A stretch of 64,000 bases of DNA from Paraburkholderia eburnea (GTDB taxonomy: Bacteria; Pseudomonadota; Gammaproteobacteria; Burkholderiales; Burkholderiaceae), in assembly GCF_002917095.1 (NCBI RefSeq), contig NZ_PQGA01000019.1:54263-118262 (forward strand), written 5' to 3'. The notes below the pieces were generated by a model. That model ran no database searches and was not told the DNA's origin. It saw nothing but the letters and a program-made list of their open reading frames with translations. Within the stretch, counting starts at the first letter, position 1. Each line of letters starts with the position of its first letter. A program made the translations under genes and the position numbers. This document shows positions 8,415 to 16,990 of the stretch, one piece after another.

Positions 8415-9109
8415 TTCGCCTCCTTCGCGCCGACGCCGCGCACCGCACCCGCCTGCTTCGGCACATTCGCCGCCGCGCCTTTCCATACGAGCCGTGCCGC
8501 CACATGGATCGGCACGCCATGCATCTGCCTGCCTTGGGTTTCACTCCTCGTTTCTCTCGTTGTTTCTCTCGTTGTTTCTTTCGTCGCCTCTTTCCTCGTT
8601 TCGCGCTTCATTTCGCGCACGTTGACCGCCTCGATATCCCGCAGCGTATGCAGCCGTTCGAGCCACGCGCCCGCGGCGGCTTCATCGGTGGCGCTTGCCT
8701 GGAGTTCGGTTTCGTCGGCGTGCTGAATAAGCTGATCGAGCACGACGCCGTCCGTGCGCACCCGCGCAAGCGCCTCGATGAGCGCGAACAGGTGCGTGAG
8801 CGGCTTCGCCTTGAGCTGCGCCTCGCGCAACGCGGCGGCGCGCTCATTCGCTTCGCGCGCGAGCCGCCTGGCCTCTGCGAGCGGCGCGCCGAGTTGCGCC
8901 AGTTGCTGCTCGATCGCCTCGCGCCGCACATCGGCCCGACTACGCTCGAACGTCTGCCAGCCCGCAGCGAGACAACCGAGCGCGCCGCCGATCAGCAGCG
9001 CCGACAGCCATTCGAGCGCGCGCCGCCGGCGCAGGCGCCGCACGGCTGCAAGCCGCCACGGCAGCAGGTTGAAGCCCTCCCACGCATTTACGATCGTCGC
9101 CGTCTTCAT
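8411..9109 (-). CDS. pilN: Type IV pilus assembly protein PilN
   Basis: A 232-residue inner-membrane protein that links cytoplasmic PilM to PilO in the alignment subcomplex. The N-terminus carries FNLLPWR, the PilN tail that inserts into PilM, followed by basic residues, one transmembrane helix (ALEWLSALLIGGALGCLAAG) and a long Ala/Arg/Glu coiled coil. A ferredoxin-like domain follows. The C-terminal third is interrupted by a hydrophilic repeat (KETTRETTRETRSE) encoded by 12-bp tandem units, not expected for the family. The ATG overlaps the pilM stop (ATGA). Confidence 0.85.
   Translation of the reverse strand: MKTATIVNAWEGFNLLPWRLAAVRRLRRRRALEWLSALLIGGALGCLAAGWQTFERSRADVRREAIEQQLAQLGAPLAEARRLAREANERAAALREAQLKAKPLTHLFALIEALARVRTDGVVLDQLIQHADETELQASATDEAAAGAWLERLHTLRDIEAVNVREMKRETRKEATKETTRETTRETRSETQGRQMHGVPIHVAARLVWKGAAANVPKQAGAVRGVGAKEAK
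8541..8600. repeat. 12-bp tandem repeat inside pilN
   Basis: Five consecutive 12-base units of the type CTCTCGTTGTTT. Units two and three (8553-8576) are identical; the flanking three have diverged. In the pilN frame each unit adds four residues of the type KETT or RETT, so changes in copy number keep the frame. Confidence 0.8.
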
Positions 9110-10185
9110 TCGTGCACCCCGCGCATCGCAAGCCCGAAAGCCACCGCGCACGCCGGGTCGTGCAGAAGCTGCGCGTCGAGCGGAAAGTCGGCGTCCGCAA
9201 GCGGCGCGCATTCGAACGGCAGCACCGGGCAGCCGAGCACGTCGCCGATATCGGCAAGCGAGAAATGCACACCCTGCAGCAAGCCGATGTCACCGGCGAC
9301 GAGCGCGCAGCCGGTCTGCTCGCGGCCCGCCAGGTCGTGCAGCGCCTCGACGAGATCGGCGTGCTCCAGCGCCGGAAAGCGCATCGTGCGCGCGACGCAG
9401 TCGTCGGCGACGAACCAGCCGTGCACGCCGTCCGCGCCCACCCAGAGCGCCGCCCATGGCTCGTGCGGCGGCAGCTCGAACGCCGCCGCGTGGCGCATGG
9501 CGCGTAGCGCGGCGTGGGCCTCGTCGTCCATCGCGCAAAGCGCCACCCCCGCCATCGCCGCGCATTCGATGCGCGACTCCAGATATGCGCGCGCCGTGGC
9601 CGCGATCATGACTCTGGCCTCATGAGCCGAGGCAACGCCACAATCGAGCGCGAGTGGACCCACGCGCCAGTCCACCGCCAGCTCATGGCGCTCGATGCCG
9701 GCGACACGCTCCGCTTCGGCCAGTACCAGCGGCTCCAGCTCCGTGAAGAGACCCGAGGCATCCGCGATGGCGCCTGCCCTGCTTGTGCCGCTTGTGCCGC
9801 TTGTGCCGCTTGTGCCCCTTACGCCGCTTGTGTTGCTCGTGCTCGTGACAAACGACCCACGCGCCAGCCGCGCGAGCGGCACGGCCGCCATCAACGTCGC
9901 GCCCGTAGGCAGCGCCATCGCGCAGCGCAGCGACGCCTCGGCGCAGGCGCGCGGCAAAGCGCCGAAGGCCGCCTGCAAAGCCGCCACCAGCGCGGTGCGA
10001 TCGACGATCTCCGCGCCCGACAGCGCCTCGCGCGCCAGCGGCACGCGGCCCAGCCACTCGATGCGCAGCGGTCCGCCGCCGAACACGCGCTGACTGAGCA
10101 CGACCAGCGTGACGCCGCGCGCATGCACATCGACACCCGCCGCGTAACGGCGCGCCCCCAACAACAGCGGATTGAGCAGGCTCAT
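9106..10185 (-). CDS. pilM: Type IV pilus assembly ATPase-like protein PilM
   Basis: A 359-residue cytoplasmic actin-fold protein that anchors the pilus alignment complex through PilN. The N-terminal strand GVDVHARGVTLVVL matches the phosphate-1 region of the family, and the C-terminal part (FECAPLADADFPLD, then CAVAFGLAMRGV) matches the end of PilM. The sequence is divergent overall. Its middle carries a run of Gly-Thr-Ser repeats not seen in usual PilM. The start is the ATG after GGAAGG, rejecting an upstream extension. This is the first gene of the pil operon, divergent from mrcA. Confidence 0.83.
   Translation of the reverse strand: MSLLNPLLLGARRYAAGVDVHARGVTLVVLSQRVFGGGPLRIEWLGRVPLAREALSGAEIVDRTALVAALQAAFGALPRACAEASLRCAMALPTGATLMAAVPLARLARGSFVTSTSNTSGVRGTSGTSGTSGTSRAGAIADASGLFTELEPLVLAEAERVAGIERHELAVDWRVGPLALDCGVASAHEARVMIAATARAYLESRIECAAMAGVALCAMDDEAHAALRAMRHAAAFELPPHEPWAALWVGADGVHGWFVADDCVARTMRFPALEHADLVEALHDLAGREQTGCALVAGDIGLLQGVHFSLADIGDVLGCPVLPFECAPLADADFPLDAQLLHDPACAVAFGLAMRGVHE
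9782..9835. repeat. 9-bp tandem repeat inside pilM
   Basis: Six tandem 9-base units of CTTGTGCCG. The first three are identical, the others differ by one or more bases. In the pilM frame (minus strand) each unit encodes Gly-Thr-Ser or a close variant. Array length may vary by slippage without breaking the frame. Confidence 0.85.
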
Positions 10186-10206
10186 CGCCTTCCTCCCTTG
10201 TGCGTG

Positions 10207-10229
10207 GCGCCGCGAACGATTCGCGGCGC
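10207..10229. promoter_or_regulatory. 10-bp palindrome in the pil operon leader
   Basis: GCGCCGCGAA and its exact reverse complement are separated by three bases, ending 21 bases before the pilM ATG. In RNA it would form a stable hairpin just upstream of the ribosome site; in DNA it could be an operator. Function is not known. Confidence 0.5.
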
Positions 10230-10454
10230 GCCCTGGGAGAAATTGTGCGAAGCAGCGCCTGCGCCGAACACTCGGCCAGATGGCCAATCTCTGCGCGGGT
10301 TTGCGATAAGCCGATCCGCCGGCCTTCTCGCGCATTCGAGACGCGGCTAGAGTGCTCCTATACCTTCAGTGCCTCAGCGCAGTCCCCACGCACCGCCCCC
10401 GGCCCCACTTTTCGGCAGACGTAAGCATTCCGAAAGCGCGCCAGGGCGGGCAGC

Positions 10455-10460
10455 TATAAT
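10455..10460 (+). promoter_or_regulatory. Probable -10 element of mrcA
   Basis: A perfect TATAAT lies 26 bases before the mrcA ATG. No good -35 sits 16-18 bases upstream (GAAAGC), so the promoter call rests on the -10 box and its placement in the divergent pilM-mrcA gap. The 300-base gap also contains the pil leader palindrome and no gene. Confidence 0.5.
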
Positions 10461-10486
10461 CGCGGGACTGTTTTTCCGGTGTCCGT

Positions 10487-12952
10487 ATGCAAGAAGCCCA
10501 GCCTGACTCGTCCGTTCCGCCGCCCACACCGCCCACGCCGCCCGACCCCGCCGCGCCCAGAAAGCGCCGCCGGCCCTGGTGGGCGCGGCTGCTCATCGGC
10601 TTCTTCGTATTGATCGCGGGCGCGCTCGCCAGCGTGGCGCTGGTGCTCGGCTACGCGCTGATCGTCGCCACGCCCAATCTGCCCTCGCTCGACGCGCTCA
10701 CCGACTATCGCCCCAAGGTGCCGCTGCGCATCTACACGCGCGACCATGTGCTGATCGGCGAATTCGGCGAGGAGCGGCGCGATATCGTCCATTTCCAGGA
10801 CGTGCCGGCCAATCTCAAGAACGCCATTCTCGCGATCGAGGACGCGCGCTTCTACGAGCACGGCGGCGTCGATCTGACCGGCATCGCGCGCGCGGGCATC
10901 GTCGCGCTCACCAATGGCCACGCGTCGCAGGGCGCGAGCACGATCACCATGCAGGTGGCGCGCAACTTCTTCCTGTCGAGCGAAAAGACCTACACGCGTA
11001 AGGTCTACGAGATGCTGCTCGCCTACAAGATCGAGTCGAAGCTCTCGAAGGATCAGATCCTTGAGGTGTACATGAACCAGATCTATCTGGGGCAGCGCGC
11101 CTATGGCTTCGCGAGCGCGGCGCGGGTGTACTTCGGCAAGGATCTGAAAGACCTGACGCTCGCCGAATGCGCGATGCTCGCCGGTCTGCCCAAGGCGCCG
11201 TCGGCCTATAACCCGGTCGTCAATCCGAAGCGCGCCAAGGTCCGTCAGGAGTACATCCTTCAGCGCATGCTGGAGCTGCACTACATCACCCAGGAGCAGT
11301 ACGACGAGGCCGCGGCGCAACCGCTCGTGGTCAAGGGCCAGGGCAAGGAATTCAGCGTCCACGCCGAATACGTGGCGGAAATGGTGCGTCAGATGATGTA
11401 CGCGCAGTACCACGAAGAAGCCTACACGCGTGGTCTGAACGTCGTCACGACGATCGATTCCGCCGATCAGGACGTCGCCTATCGCGCGCTGCGCAAGGGG
11501 CTGATGGACTACGAGCGGCGCCACGGCTATCGCGGGCCTGAAGCCTTCATCGACCTGCCCAGCGACGCCGACGACCGCGAACAGGCCATCGACGACGCGC
11601 TGCTCGAACACCCCGACAACGGCGAACTGGTTGCAGCCGTGGTCACGGCGGCCAGTCCGAAGGAAGTCCAGGCGACCTTCATGGACGGCAACACCGCCAG
11701 CATCGCCGGCGACGGCCTGCGCTTCGCGCAATACAACCTGAGCACGCGCGCGCAGCCGAGCCAGAAAATCCGCCCCGGCGCGATCATCCGGGTGGCGCGC
11801 AACAACGCGGGCGAATGGTCGATCACGCAGTTGCCGCAGATCGAAGGCGCGTTTGTCTCGGTGGTGCCGCAGGACGGCGCGATCCGCGCGCTGGTGGGCG
11901 GCTTCGACTTCAACAAGAACAAGTTCAACCACGTCACCCAGGCGTGGCGCCAGCCGGGTTCTAGCTTCAAGCCGTTCATCTATTCGGCGTCGCTCGACAA
12001 GGGCCTGGGGCCGGCTACCGTCATCAACGACGCGCCGCTGTTCTTCAGCGCCGCGGAAACGGGCGGCCAGGCGTGGGAGCCGAAGAACTACGGCGGCGGC
12101 TTCGACGGCCCGATGAGCATGCGCACCGCGCTCATGAAGTCGAAGAACCTGGTGTCGATCCGCATCCTCAACCACATCGGCACGAAGTACGCGCAGCAGT
12201 ACATCACGCACTTCGGTTTCGACGCCGACCGCCATCCGGCCTATCTGCCGATGGCGCTGGGCGCGGGCCTCGTCACGCCGCTGCAGATGGCGGGCGGCTA
12301 TGCGGTGTTCGCCAACGGCGGCTATCGCGTGAATCCGTATCTGATCGCCGAAGTCACCGATCAGCGCGGCGTGGTGGTCGCGCAGGCGCAGCCGCTCGTG
12401 GCGGGCGAAAACGCGCCGCGCGCGATCGATCCGCGCAACGCCTACATCATGAACAGCCTGTTGCAGAGCGTCGCGCAGCGCGGCACGGGCGCGAAGTCGA
12501 ATGCCCTGAAGCGCACCGACCTGGGCGGCAAGACCGGCACGACCAACGACTCGCGCGACGCGTGGTTCGCGGGTTATCAGCACACGCTCGCGGCGATCGC
12601 GTGGATCGGTTACGACAATCCGCGCAGCCTGGGCGACCGGGAGACCGGCGGCGGTCTCGCCCTGCCTGTGTGGATCGACTACATGCAGAAGGCGCTCAAC
12701 GGCGTGCCCGACTACAAGATGCCGATGCCCGACGGCATCGTCATGCTCGGCGACGAACTGTATTACGCCGATGCCACCCCAGGGCACGGCTTCGTCTCGA
12801 CGGTGGGCATCAGCCAGGCGGCGCTGGAAGCCGCGGCAAGCGGCGGTTCGGCTTCGGGCGGCGATGCCGCCGATGCGGGTGCGGCGCCGGAGCCTCAGCA
12901 GGTCAACGCCAAGGAGAAGGAAGACATCATGAACCTGTTCCGCGGGCATTGA
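10487..12952 (+). CDS. mrcA: Penicillin-binding protein 1A (bifunctional transglycosylase/transpeptidase)
   Basis: An 821-residue class A PBP that polymerises and cross-links peptidoglycan in the periplasm. A Pro-rich cytoplasmic tail (~25 residues) and one transmembrane helix come first. The GT51 transglycosylase domain follows (IEDARFYEHGGVD with catalytic Glu, GASTITMQVARNFF). The transpeptidase domain carries SSFK near residue 492 (catalytic Ser), SKN in MKSKNLVS, and KTGTT near 682. The C-terminus is Ala/Gly-rich. The divergent mrcA-pilM arrangement is conserved in beta- and gammaproteobacteria. A terminator follows 27 bases after the stop. Confidence 0.96.
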   Translation: MQEAQPDSSVPPPTPPTPPDPAAPRKRRRPWWARLLIGFFVLIAGALASVALVLGYALIVATPNLPSLDALTDYRPKVPLRIYTRDHVLIGEFGEERRDIVHFQDVPANLKNAILAIEDARFYEHGGVDLTGIARAGIVALTNGHASQGASTITMQVARNFFLSSEKTYTRKVYEMLLAYKIESKLSKDQILEVYMNQIYLGQRAYGFASAARVYFGKDLKDLTLAECAMLAGLPKAPSAYNPVVNPKRAKVRQEYILQRMLELHYITQEQYDEAAAQPLVVKGQGKEFSVHAEYVAEMVRQMMYAQYHEEAYTRGLNVVTTIDSADQDVAYRALRKGLMDYERRHGYRGPEAFIDLPSDADDREQAIDDALLEHPDNGELVAAVVTAASPKEVQATFMDGNTASIAGDGLRFAQYNLSTRAQPSQKIRPGAIIRVARNNAGEWSITQLPQIEGAFVSVVPQDGAIRALVGGFDFNKNKFNHVTQAWRQPGSSFKPFIYSASLDKGLGPATVINDAPLFFSAAETGGQAWEPKNYGGGFDGPMSMRTALMKSKNLVSIRILNHIGTKYAQQYITHFGFDADRHPAYLPMALGAGLVTPLQMAGGYAVFANGGYRVNPYLIAEVTDQRGVVVAQAQPLVAGENAPRAIDPRNAYIMNSLLQSVAQRGTGAKSNALKRTDLGGKTGTTNDSRDAWFAGYQHTLAAIAWIGYDNPRSLGDRETGGGLALPVWIDYMQKALNGVPDYKMPMPDGIVMLGDELYYADATPGHGFVSTVGISQAALEAAASGGSASGGDAADAGAAPEPQQVNAKEKEDIMNLFRGH

Positions 12953-12979
12953 GGCACGCGGTCGGTCCTGAAAGCAGAA

Positions 12980-13004
12980 CGGGCACCCAAGGGTGCCCGT
13001 TTTC
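12980..13004 (+). terminator. Intrinsic terminator of mrcA
   Basis: Perfect 9-bp stem CGGGCACCC / GGGTGCCCG with a two-base AA spacer (the top pairs must open to form the loop), followed by TTTTCATTT. Between convergent mrcA and cyaY. Confidence 0.85.
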
Positions 13005-13030
13005 ATTTACGCCAATGCATCAGCGCATCG

Positions 13031-13348
13031 TCACGGCACGAACGTCACCGGCTCGCCGGCCTGCTCGGTCGAATAAGCGGTGAGCGCCGAGAAGAACTCG
13101 GTGCCCGTGCGCGTGTCGAGCCACTGCCCGTCGATGAAGCGGTAATGGAATCCGCCCGCTTTCGCGGCGATCCAGATTTCCTTCATCGGCGGCTGGAGGT
13201 TGATGATGATCTTCGTGCGGTTCTCGAATTCGAGCGTCAGAACGTTGCCGCTGCGTTCGAGTTCGATGTCGGCATCGGCCTCGTCCACAGCGCGTTCCAC
13301 CGCCGCCAGCACGGCCTCCGCGCGGCTCAGGTAGTCACTATCTGCCAT
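13031..13348 (-). CDS. cyaY: Frataxin-like iron-sulfur cluster protein CyaY
   Basis: A 105-residue cytoplasmic frataxin homologue that binds iron and modulates IscS in Fe-S cluster assembly. The acidic first helix (DEADADIELERSGNVLTLEF) provides the iron-binding ridge. The beta-sheet signature IIINLQPPMKEIWIAAKAGG and HYRF...W.DTRTG.EFF are typical. The start is the internal ATG giving MADSDYL. It is divergent from lptM-lysA across 35 bases, the usual neighbourhood of cyaY in proteobacteria. Confidence 0.94.
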   Translation of the reverse strand: MADSDYLSRAEAVLAAVERAVDEADADIELERSGNVLTLEFENRTKIIINLQPPMKEIWIAAKAGGFHYRFIDGQWLDTRTGTEFFSALTAYSTEQAGEPVTFVP

Positions 13349-13383
13349 GCTAAACTCCACCAGTTAATCATTCAGGGACAATT

Positions 13384-13725
13384 ATGCGTGTCAATTCCCG
13401 GATGCGCGCTCGGGCATCCCGCGTTTCGACGTCCGCCGCGATTCTAGCCGCTTTCGCGCTTGGCGCAGTGTCGCTCACGGGTTGCGGCCAGAAGGGCCCG
13501 CTCTACATGCCGACCGTGCCGCCGTTGCCGCAGAAGCCCAACTTCGAGACGCAGCCCGCAGTTCAACCTGATGATCAGGCGCGCGCAGCCTCGGACGCCC
13601 TGGTCGGCACGATTCCCGACACCTCGGGCACGCCGCTTTCGCTGTCCCCGGACCCCGAACTGAATTCCGCCCCCGCGTCGGCTTCCGCTGCGCAGCCGGC
13701 TTCCGCTGCGGCACCGGCGCAGTAA
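13384..13725 (+). CDS. lptM: LPS-assembly lipoprotein LptM (YifL-type)
   Basis: A 113-residue lipoprotein precursor. The signal peptide ends in the lipobox LTGC, and the mature protein starts CGQKGPLYMP, the hallmark of LptM/YifL. In E. coli LptM helps the LptDE translocon mature. The remainder is a Pro/Ala/Ser-rich tail of low complexity, longer than in enterobacteria. It lies 43 bases before lysA on the same strand and is divergent from cyaY, the conserved context. The function is taken from the E. coli homologue. Confidence 0.87.
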   Translation: MRVNSRMRARASRVSTSAAILAAFALGAVSLTGCGQKGPLYMPTVPPLPQKPNFETQPAVQPDDQARAASDALVGTIPDTSGTPLSLSPDPELNSAPASASAAQPASAAAPAQ

Positions 13726-13768
13726 GCCGCCGTTCCAGCAGCCCCATCACCCGCAACACGATCTCCGC

Positions 13769-15040
13769 ATGACTCAGCCCGCTTTCCACCGCGTCGACGG
13801 CACGCTCTTCGTCGAAGGCGTGTCCGCCGCCGATCTCGCCGCGCAGCACGGCACGCCGCTCTACGTCTACTCGCGCGCGGCGCTCAGCGCGACGTGGCAC
13901 GCCTACGCCGATGCCTGCGCGGGCCGCCGCGCCGCGGTGCACGTCGCGGTCAAGGCGAACAGCAATCTTGCCGTGCTCAACGTGTTCGCGCGCGAAGGCG
14001 CGGGCTTCGACATCGTCTCGGGCGGCGAACTCGCCCGCGTGCTGGCCGCGGGCGGCAAAGCGCAGAACACCGTGTTCTCGGGCGTGGGCAAGCATGGCGA
14101 CGAAATGAAGACGGCGCTCGAAGCGGGCGTGAAGTGCTTCAACGTCGAATCGATTCCCGAACTCGACCGCCTGAACGCGGTGGCGGGCGCGCTCGGCAAG
14201 AAGGCGCCGGTGTCGCTGCGCGTGAACCCGGACGTCGATGCGAAGACGCACCCCTACATCTCCACGGGCCTGAAGTCGAACAAGTTCGGCATCGCCTTTG
14301 AAGACGCGCGCGCGACCTACCGCGCGGCGGCCGCCATGCCGAATCTTCAGGTGGTCGGCATCGACTGCCATATCGGCTCGCAGATCACCGAAGTCGCGCC
14401 GTACCTGGACGCCATCGACAAGCTGCTCGAACTCGTCGACCAGATCGAAGCGGACGGCATCGCGATCCATCATATCGACGTGGGCGGCGGCCTCGGCATC
14501 CGCTACGACGACGAAACGCCGCCGGATATCGGCGCGTTCGTGCGCACGGTGCTCGATCGCATCGAAGCGCATGGCGCGAAGACCGGCAAGTCGCGCGAGG
14601 TCTGGTTCGAGCCGGGCCGCTCGCTGGTCGGCAACGCGGGCATCCTGCTCACGACGGTCGAATTCCTGAAGCCGGGCGCGGAAAAGAACTTCGCCATCGT
14701 CGATGCGGCGATGAACGATCTCGCGCGTCCCGCGATGTACGAGGCGTATCACGCCATCGAGCCGGTCACGCCGCGCGCGGGCGACGCTCACGCGTACGAC
14801 ATCGTCGGCCCGGTGTGCGAAAGCGGCGACTGGCTGGGCCGCGACCGCACGCTCGCGCTCGAAGCGGGCGACGTGCTGGCGATCCGCTCGGCGGGCGCCT
14901 ACGGTTTCACGATGAGCTCGAACTACAACACGCGTCCGCGCGCGGCCGAACTGCTGGTCGACGGCACGCGCGTACACGTCGCGCGCGAGCGCGAGACCGT
15001 GCAGCAGCTTTTCGCGGGCGAGCATTTGCTGCCGGATTGA
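13769..15040 (+). CDS. lysA: Diaminopimelate decarboxylase
   Basis: A 423-residue PLP enzyme for the last step of lysine synthesis, decarboxylating meso-diaminopimelate. The PLP lysine is in HVAVKANSNLAVL. HIGSQI and VGGGLGIRY are phosphate-binding elements, and CESGDWLGRDR supplies the active-site Cys from the second domain. Length is normal. It is the second gene after lptM and ends at a strong terminator 35 bases downstream. Confidence 0.96.
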   Translation: MTQPAFHRVDGTLFVEGVSAADLAAQHGTPLYVYSRAALSATWHAYADACAGRRAAVHVAVKANSNLAVLNVFAREGAGFDIVSGGELARVLAAGGKAQNTVFSGVGKHGDEMKTALEAGVKCFNVESIPELDRLNAVAGALGKKAPVSLRVNPDVDAKTHPYISTGLKSNKFGIAFEDARATYRAAAAMPNLQVVGIDCHIGSQITEVAPYLDAIDKLLELVDQIEADGIAIHHIDVGGGLGIRYDDETPPDIGAFVRTVLDRIEAHGAKTGKSREVWFEPGRSLVGNAGILLTTVEFLKPGAEKNFAIVDAAMNDLARPAMYEAYHAIEPVTPRAGDAHAYDIVGPVCESGDWLGRDRTLALEAGDVLAIRSAGAYGFTMSSNYNTRPRAAELLVDGTRVHVARERETVQQLFAGEHLLPD

Positions 15041-15075
15041 GGTTGGGTCGTAGCGCGGCTTGTCTGCGCGCCATG

Positions 15076-15106
15076 AAAAAAGCGACGCCTTGTGCGTCGC
15101 TTTTTT
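15076..15106. terminator. Bidirectional terminator after lysA
   Basis: AAAAAAGCGACGC / GCGTCGCTTTTTT is a perfect 13-base inverted repeat with a five-base loop. It is flanked by A on one side and T on the other, so it can end lysA and the convergent msrPQ transcript. Confidence 0.88.
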
Positions 15107-15135
15107 ATTGCCTGCGCGCTTTCGTGGCGATGCGC

Positions 15136-15825
15136 CTACGCGCCCCGCGCCCTGACGCGCGCCGTCAGCCACACGGCCAGCCGCCAGCCAAGCAGCGCCA
15201 GCATGATCGCGCCATAGATTTTCGGCAGCGCCAGATCGTGCTTGCCGGATTTCATCCACCAGAAATGCAGGATCGCGAGCACGCCGATCGCATAGATCAG
15301 CCGGTGCAGACTCTGCCAGCGGCGGCCGAGCCTGCGCGCCATCGCTTTGGTCGAGGTGACGGCCAGCGGAATCAGCAGCACGAAGGCCGCGAAACCCACC
15401 GTGATGAAGGGCCGCTTGCCGATGTCCTTGAGCATCGCGGCCACGTCGAACCATTTGTCGAACCAGATGTAGGTGGTGAAATGCAGCGCCGCGTAGAAAA
15501 ACGCGTAAAGGCCCAACATGCGCCGAAAGCGCAGCAGCACGTTCCAGCCGGTGAGCCGACGCAACGGCGTGACCGCCAGCGTGATGCAAAGGAACACGAG
15601 CGTCCACAGGCCGGTCGAGCGCGTGATGAACTCGATCGGATTGGCGCCCAGCCGGTCCGTCACGCCAAAGAACACAATGCGCGCGAGCGGATACCACGCC
15701 GCGACGAACACCGCGACTTTCGCCCAGCGCAGCCAGCGCGGGCCTGACGTTGCGCTCCTCGCGTTCGTGGCGCTCGCCTGCTGCGCGCCTTTCGCGCTGC
15801 GTGCCGCCGTGGTCGTCGATTCCAT
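15136..15825 (-). CDS. msrQ: Haem-binding membrane subunit MsrQ of the periplasmic methionine sulfoxide reductase
   Basis: A 229-residue inner-membrane b-type cytochrome (YedZ family) that passes electrons from the quinone pool or flavin reductase to MsrP. About six transmembrane helices are visible. Candidate haem ligands are His in FYAALHFTTYIWFDKW, WQSLHRLIYAIGVLAILHFWW and neighbouring segments. The N-terminal ~30 residues are a hydrophilic Ala/Thr/Ser tail. The gene begins 12 bases after the msrP stop, so the pair is one operon. Confidence 0.93.
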   Translation of the reverse strand: MESTTTAARSAKGAQQASATNARSATSGPRWLRWAKVAVFVAAWYPLARIVFFGVTDRLGANPIEFITRSTGLWTLVFLCITLAVTPLRRLTGWNVLLRFRRMLGLYAFFYAALHFTTYIWFDKWFDVAAMLKDIGKRPFITVGFAAFVLLIPLAVTSTKAMARRLGRRWQSLHRLIYAIGVLAILHFWWMKSGKHDLALPKIYGAIMLALLGWRLAVWLTARVRARGA

Positions 15826-15837
15826 CGCCTGATCCCG

Positions 15838-16848
15838 TCAAAAGTTCTTGCGCAGATCCATGCCCTGATACATCGACGCCACCAGATCGCCGTAACCGTT
15901 GAACATCAGCGTCTTGCGCTTGGGCGTGAAAAAGCCGTCCTCGCCGATACGCCGCTCGCTCGCCTGGCTCCAGCGCGGGTGATCGACATTCGGATTCACG
16001 TTCGAGAAGAAGCCGTATTCGTTCGACGCGTAGGTGTTCCAGCTCGTCGGCGGCTGCTTCTCCACGAAACGGATCTTCACCAGTGACTTTGCGCTCTTGA
16101 AGCCGTATTTCCACGGCAGCACCATGCGCACGGGCGCGCCGTTCTGGTTCGGCAGCACCTGGCCGTAAAGCCCGACGGTGAGCAGCGCGAGCGGATTCAT
16201 CGCCTCGTCCATGCGCAGCCCTTCGGAGTACGGCCAGTCGAGGATCGGCTCGGCCAGACCCGGCATCTGCGAGCGGTCCGCGAGCGTGATGAACTGCACG
16301 TAGCGCGCGTTGCCGGTGGGCTGCGCCCGCTTGATCAGCTCGGACAGCGAGATGCCGATCCACGGAATCACCATCGACCAGCCTTCCACGCAGCGATGGC
16401 GGTACACGCGCTCTTCGAGCGGCGCGAGCTTGAGGATGTCGTCGATATCGTAGACCTTGGGGTTCTTGATCTCGCCCTCCACGCTCACCTTCCACGGGCG
16501 CGGCCGCAGGGTGTGCGCGTTCTGCGCCGGATCGCCCTTGTCGGTGCCGAACTCGTAGAAGTTGTTATAGGTCGTGACGTCCTTGAACGGCGTGGACTTG
16601 TCGAGCGCGACGAATTTCGCGTTGGTCTTCGCGGCGAGCTTGATGGCCTTCGGGTCGGGCGAGGCGTATTCGGCAAAGGCGGCGCGCGGATCGAAGACAC
16701 CCAGCCCGGCGCCCACGCCGCCGAGCGCGAGCGCGCCCGCCGCCTTCATGAAGCGGCGGCGCTGTTCGAACACTTTTTGCGGCGTGATCTCGTGCGCGGC
16801 GATGTCGTCGCCGTTGAGGATGATCCGGCTGCTGCGCTTGATCCACAT
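15838..16848 (-). CDS. msrP: Molybdopterin catalytic subunit MsrP of the periplasmic methionine sulfoxide reductase
   Basis: A 336-residue Mo-cofactor enzyme (YedY) that repairs oxidised methionines in periplasmic proteins. The N-terminus has a Tat signal: RRRFMKAAGALALGG, with the twin Arg in RRR-F. The Mo-coordinating Cys is in YRHRCVEGWSMVIPW, and VRMVLPWKYGFKSAKS is the conserved cofactor loop. The start is the ATG preceded by GGAGTA; an upstream in-frame extension is discarded. It is the first gene of the msrPQ operon. Confidence 0.95.
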   Translation of the reverse strand: MWIKRSSRIILNGDDIAAHEITPQKVFEQRRRFMKAAGALALGGVGAGLGVFDPRAAFAEYASPDPKAIKLAAKTNAKFVALDKSTPFKDVTTYNNFYEFGTDKGDPAQNAHTLRPRPWKVSVEGEIKNPKVYDIDDILKLAPLEERVYRHRCVEGWSMVIPWIGISLSELIKRAQPTGNARYVQFITLADRSQMPGLAEPILDWPYSEGLRMDEAMNPLALLTVGLYGQVLPNQNGAPVRMVLPWKYGFKSAKSLVKIRFVEKQPPTSWNTYASNEYGFFSNVNPNVDHPRWSQASERRIGEDGFFTPKRKTLMFNGYGDLVASMYQGMDLRKNF

Positions 16849-16930
16849 TTCCGATACTCCTGTCGATCCCAAATTTTCAACGACCTGTAAGCGGCTAACG
16901 CGCGCCAACCGGAATCCTTCCCGCCAGCAC

Positions 16931-16966
16931 GAAAAAAACCGCCGGAGCGCGAGGCGTCCGGCGGTT
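16931..16966 (-). terminator. Terminator of the resB-ccsB operon
   Basis: Stem AACCGCCGGA / TCCGGCGGTT with a 10-base loop. Read on the minus strand the stem is followed by a run of seven T, 25 bases after the ccsB stop. Confidence 0.85.
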
Positions 16967-16990
16967 AGTTCGTTCCGAGATCCGATGCGG

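Noticed and set aside
10454..13006. An 850-codon minus-strand frame opposite mrcA
   Set aside because: mrcA on the plus strand carries all catalytic motifs; the opposite frame has none.
15518..15832. A plus-strand frame opposite msrQ
   Set aside because: It lies wholly inside the membrane-protein gene, whose helices and haem ligands are clear.
13475..16495. A 1006-codon minus-strand frame spanning lysA, msrQ and msrP
   Set aside because: It crosses three well-supported genes in the wrong frames; Arg/Ala-rich and without domains.
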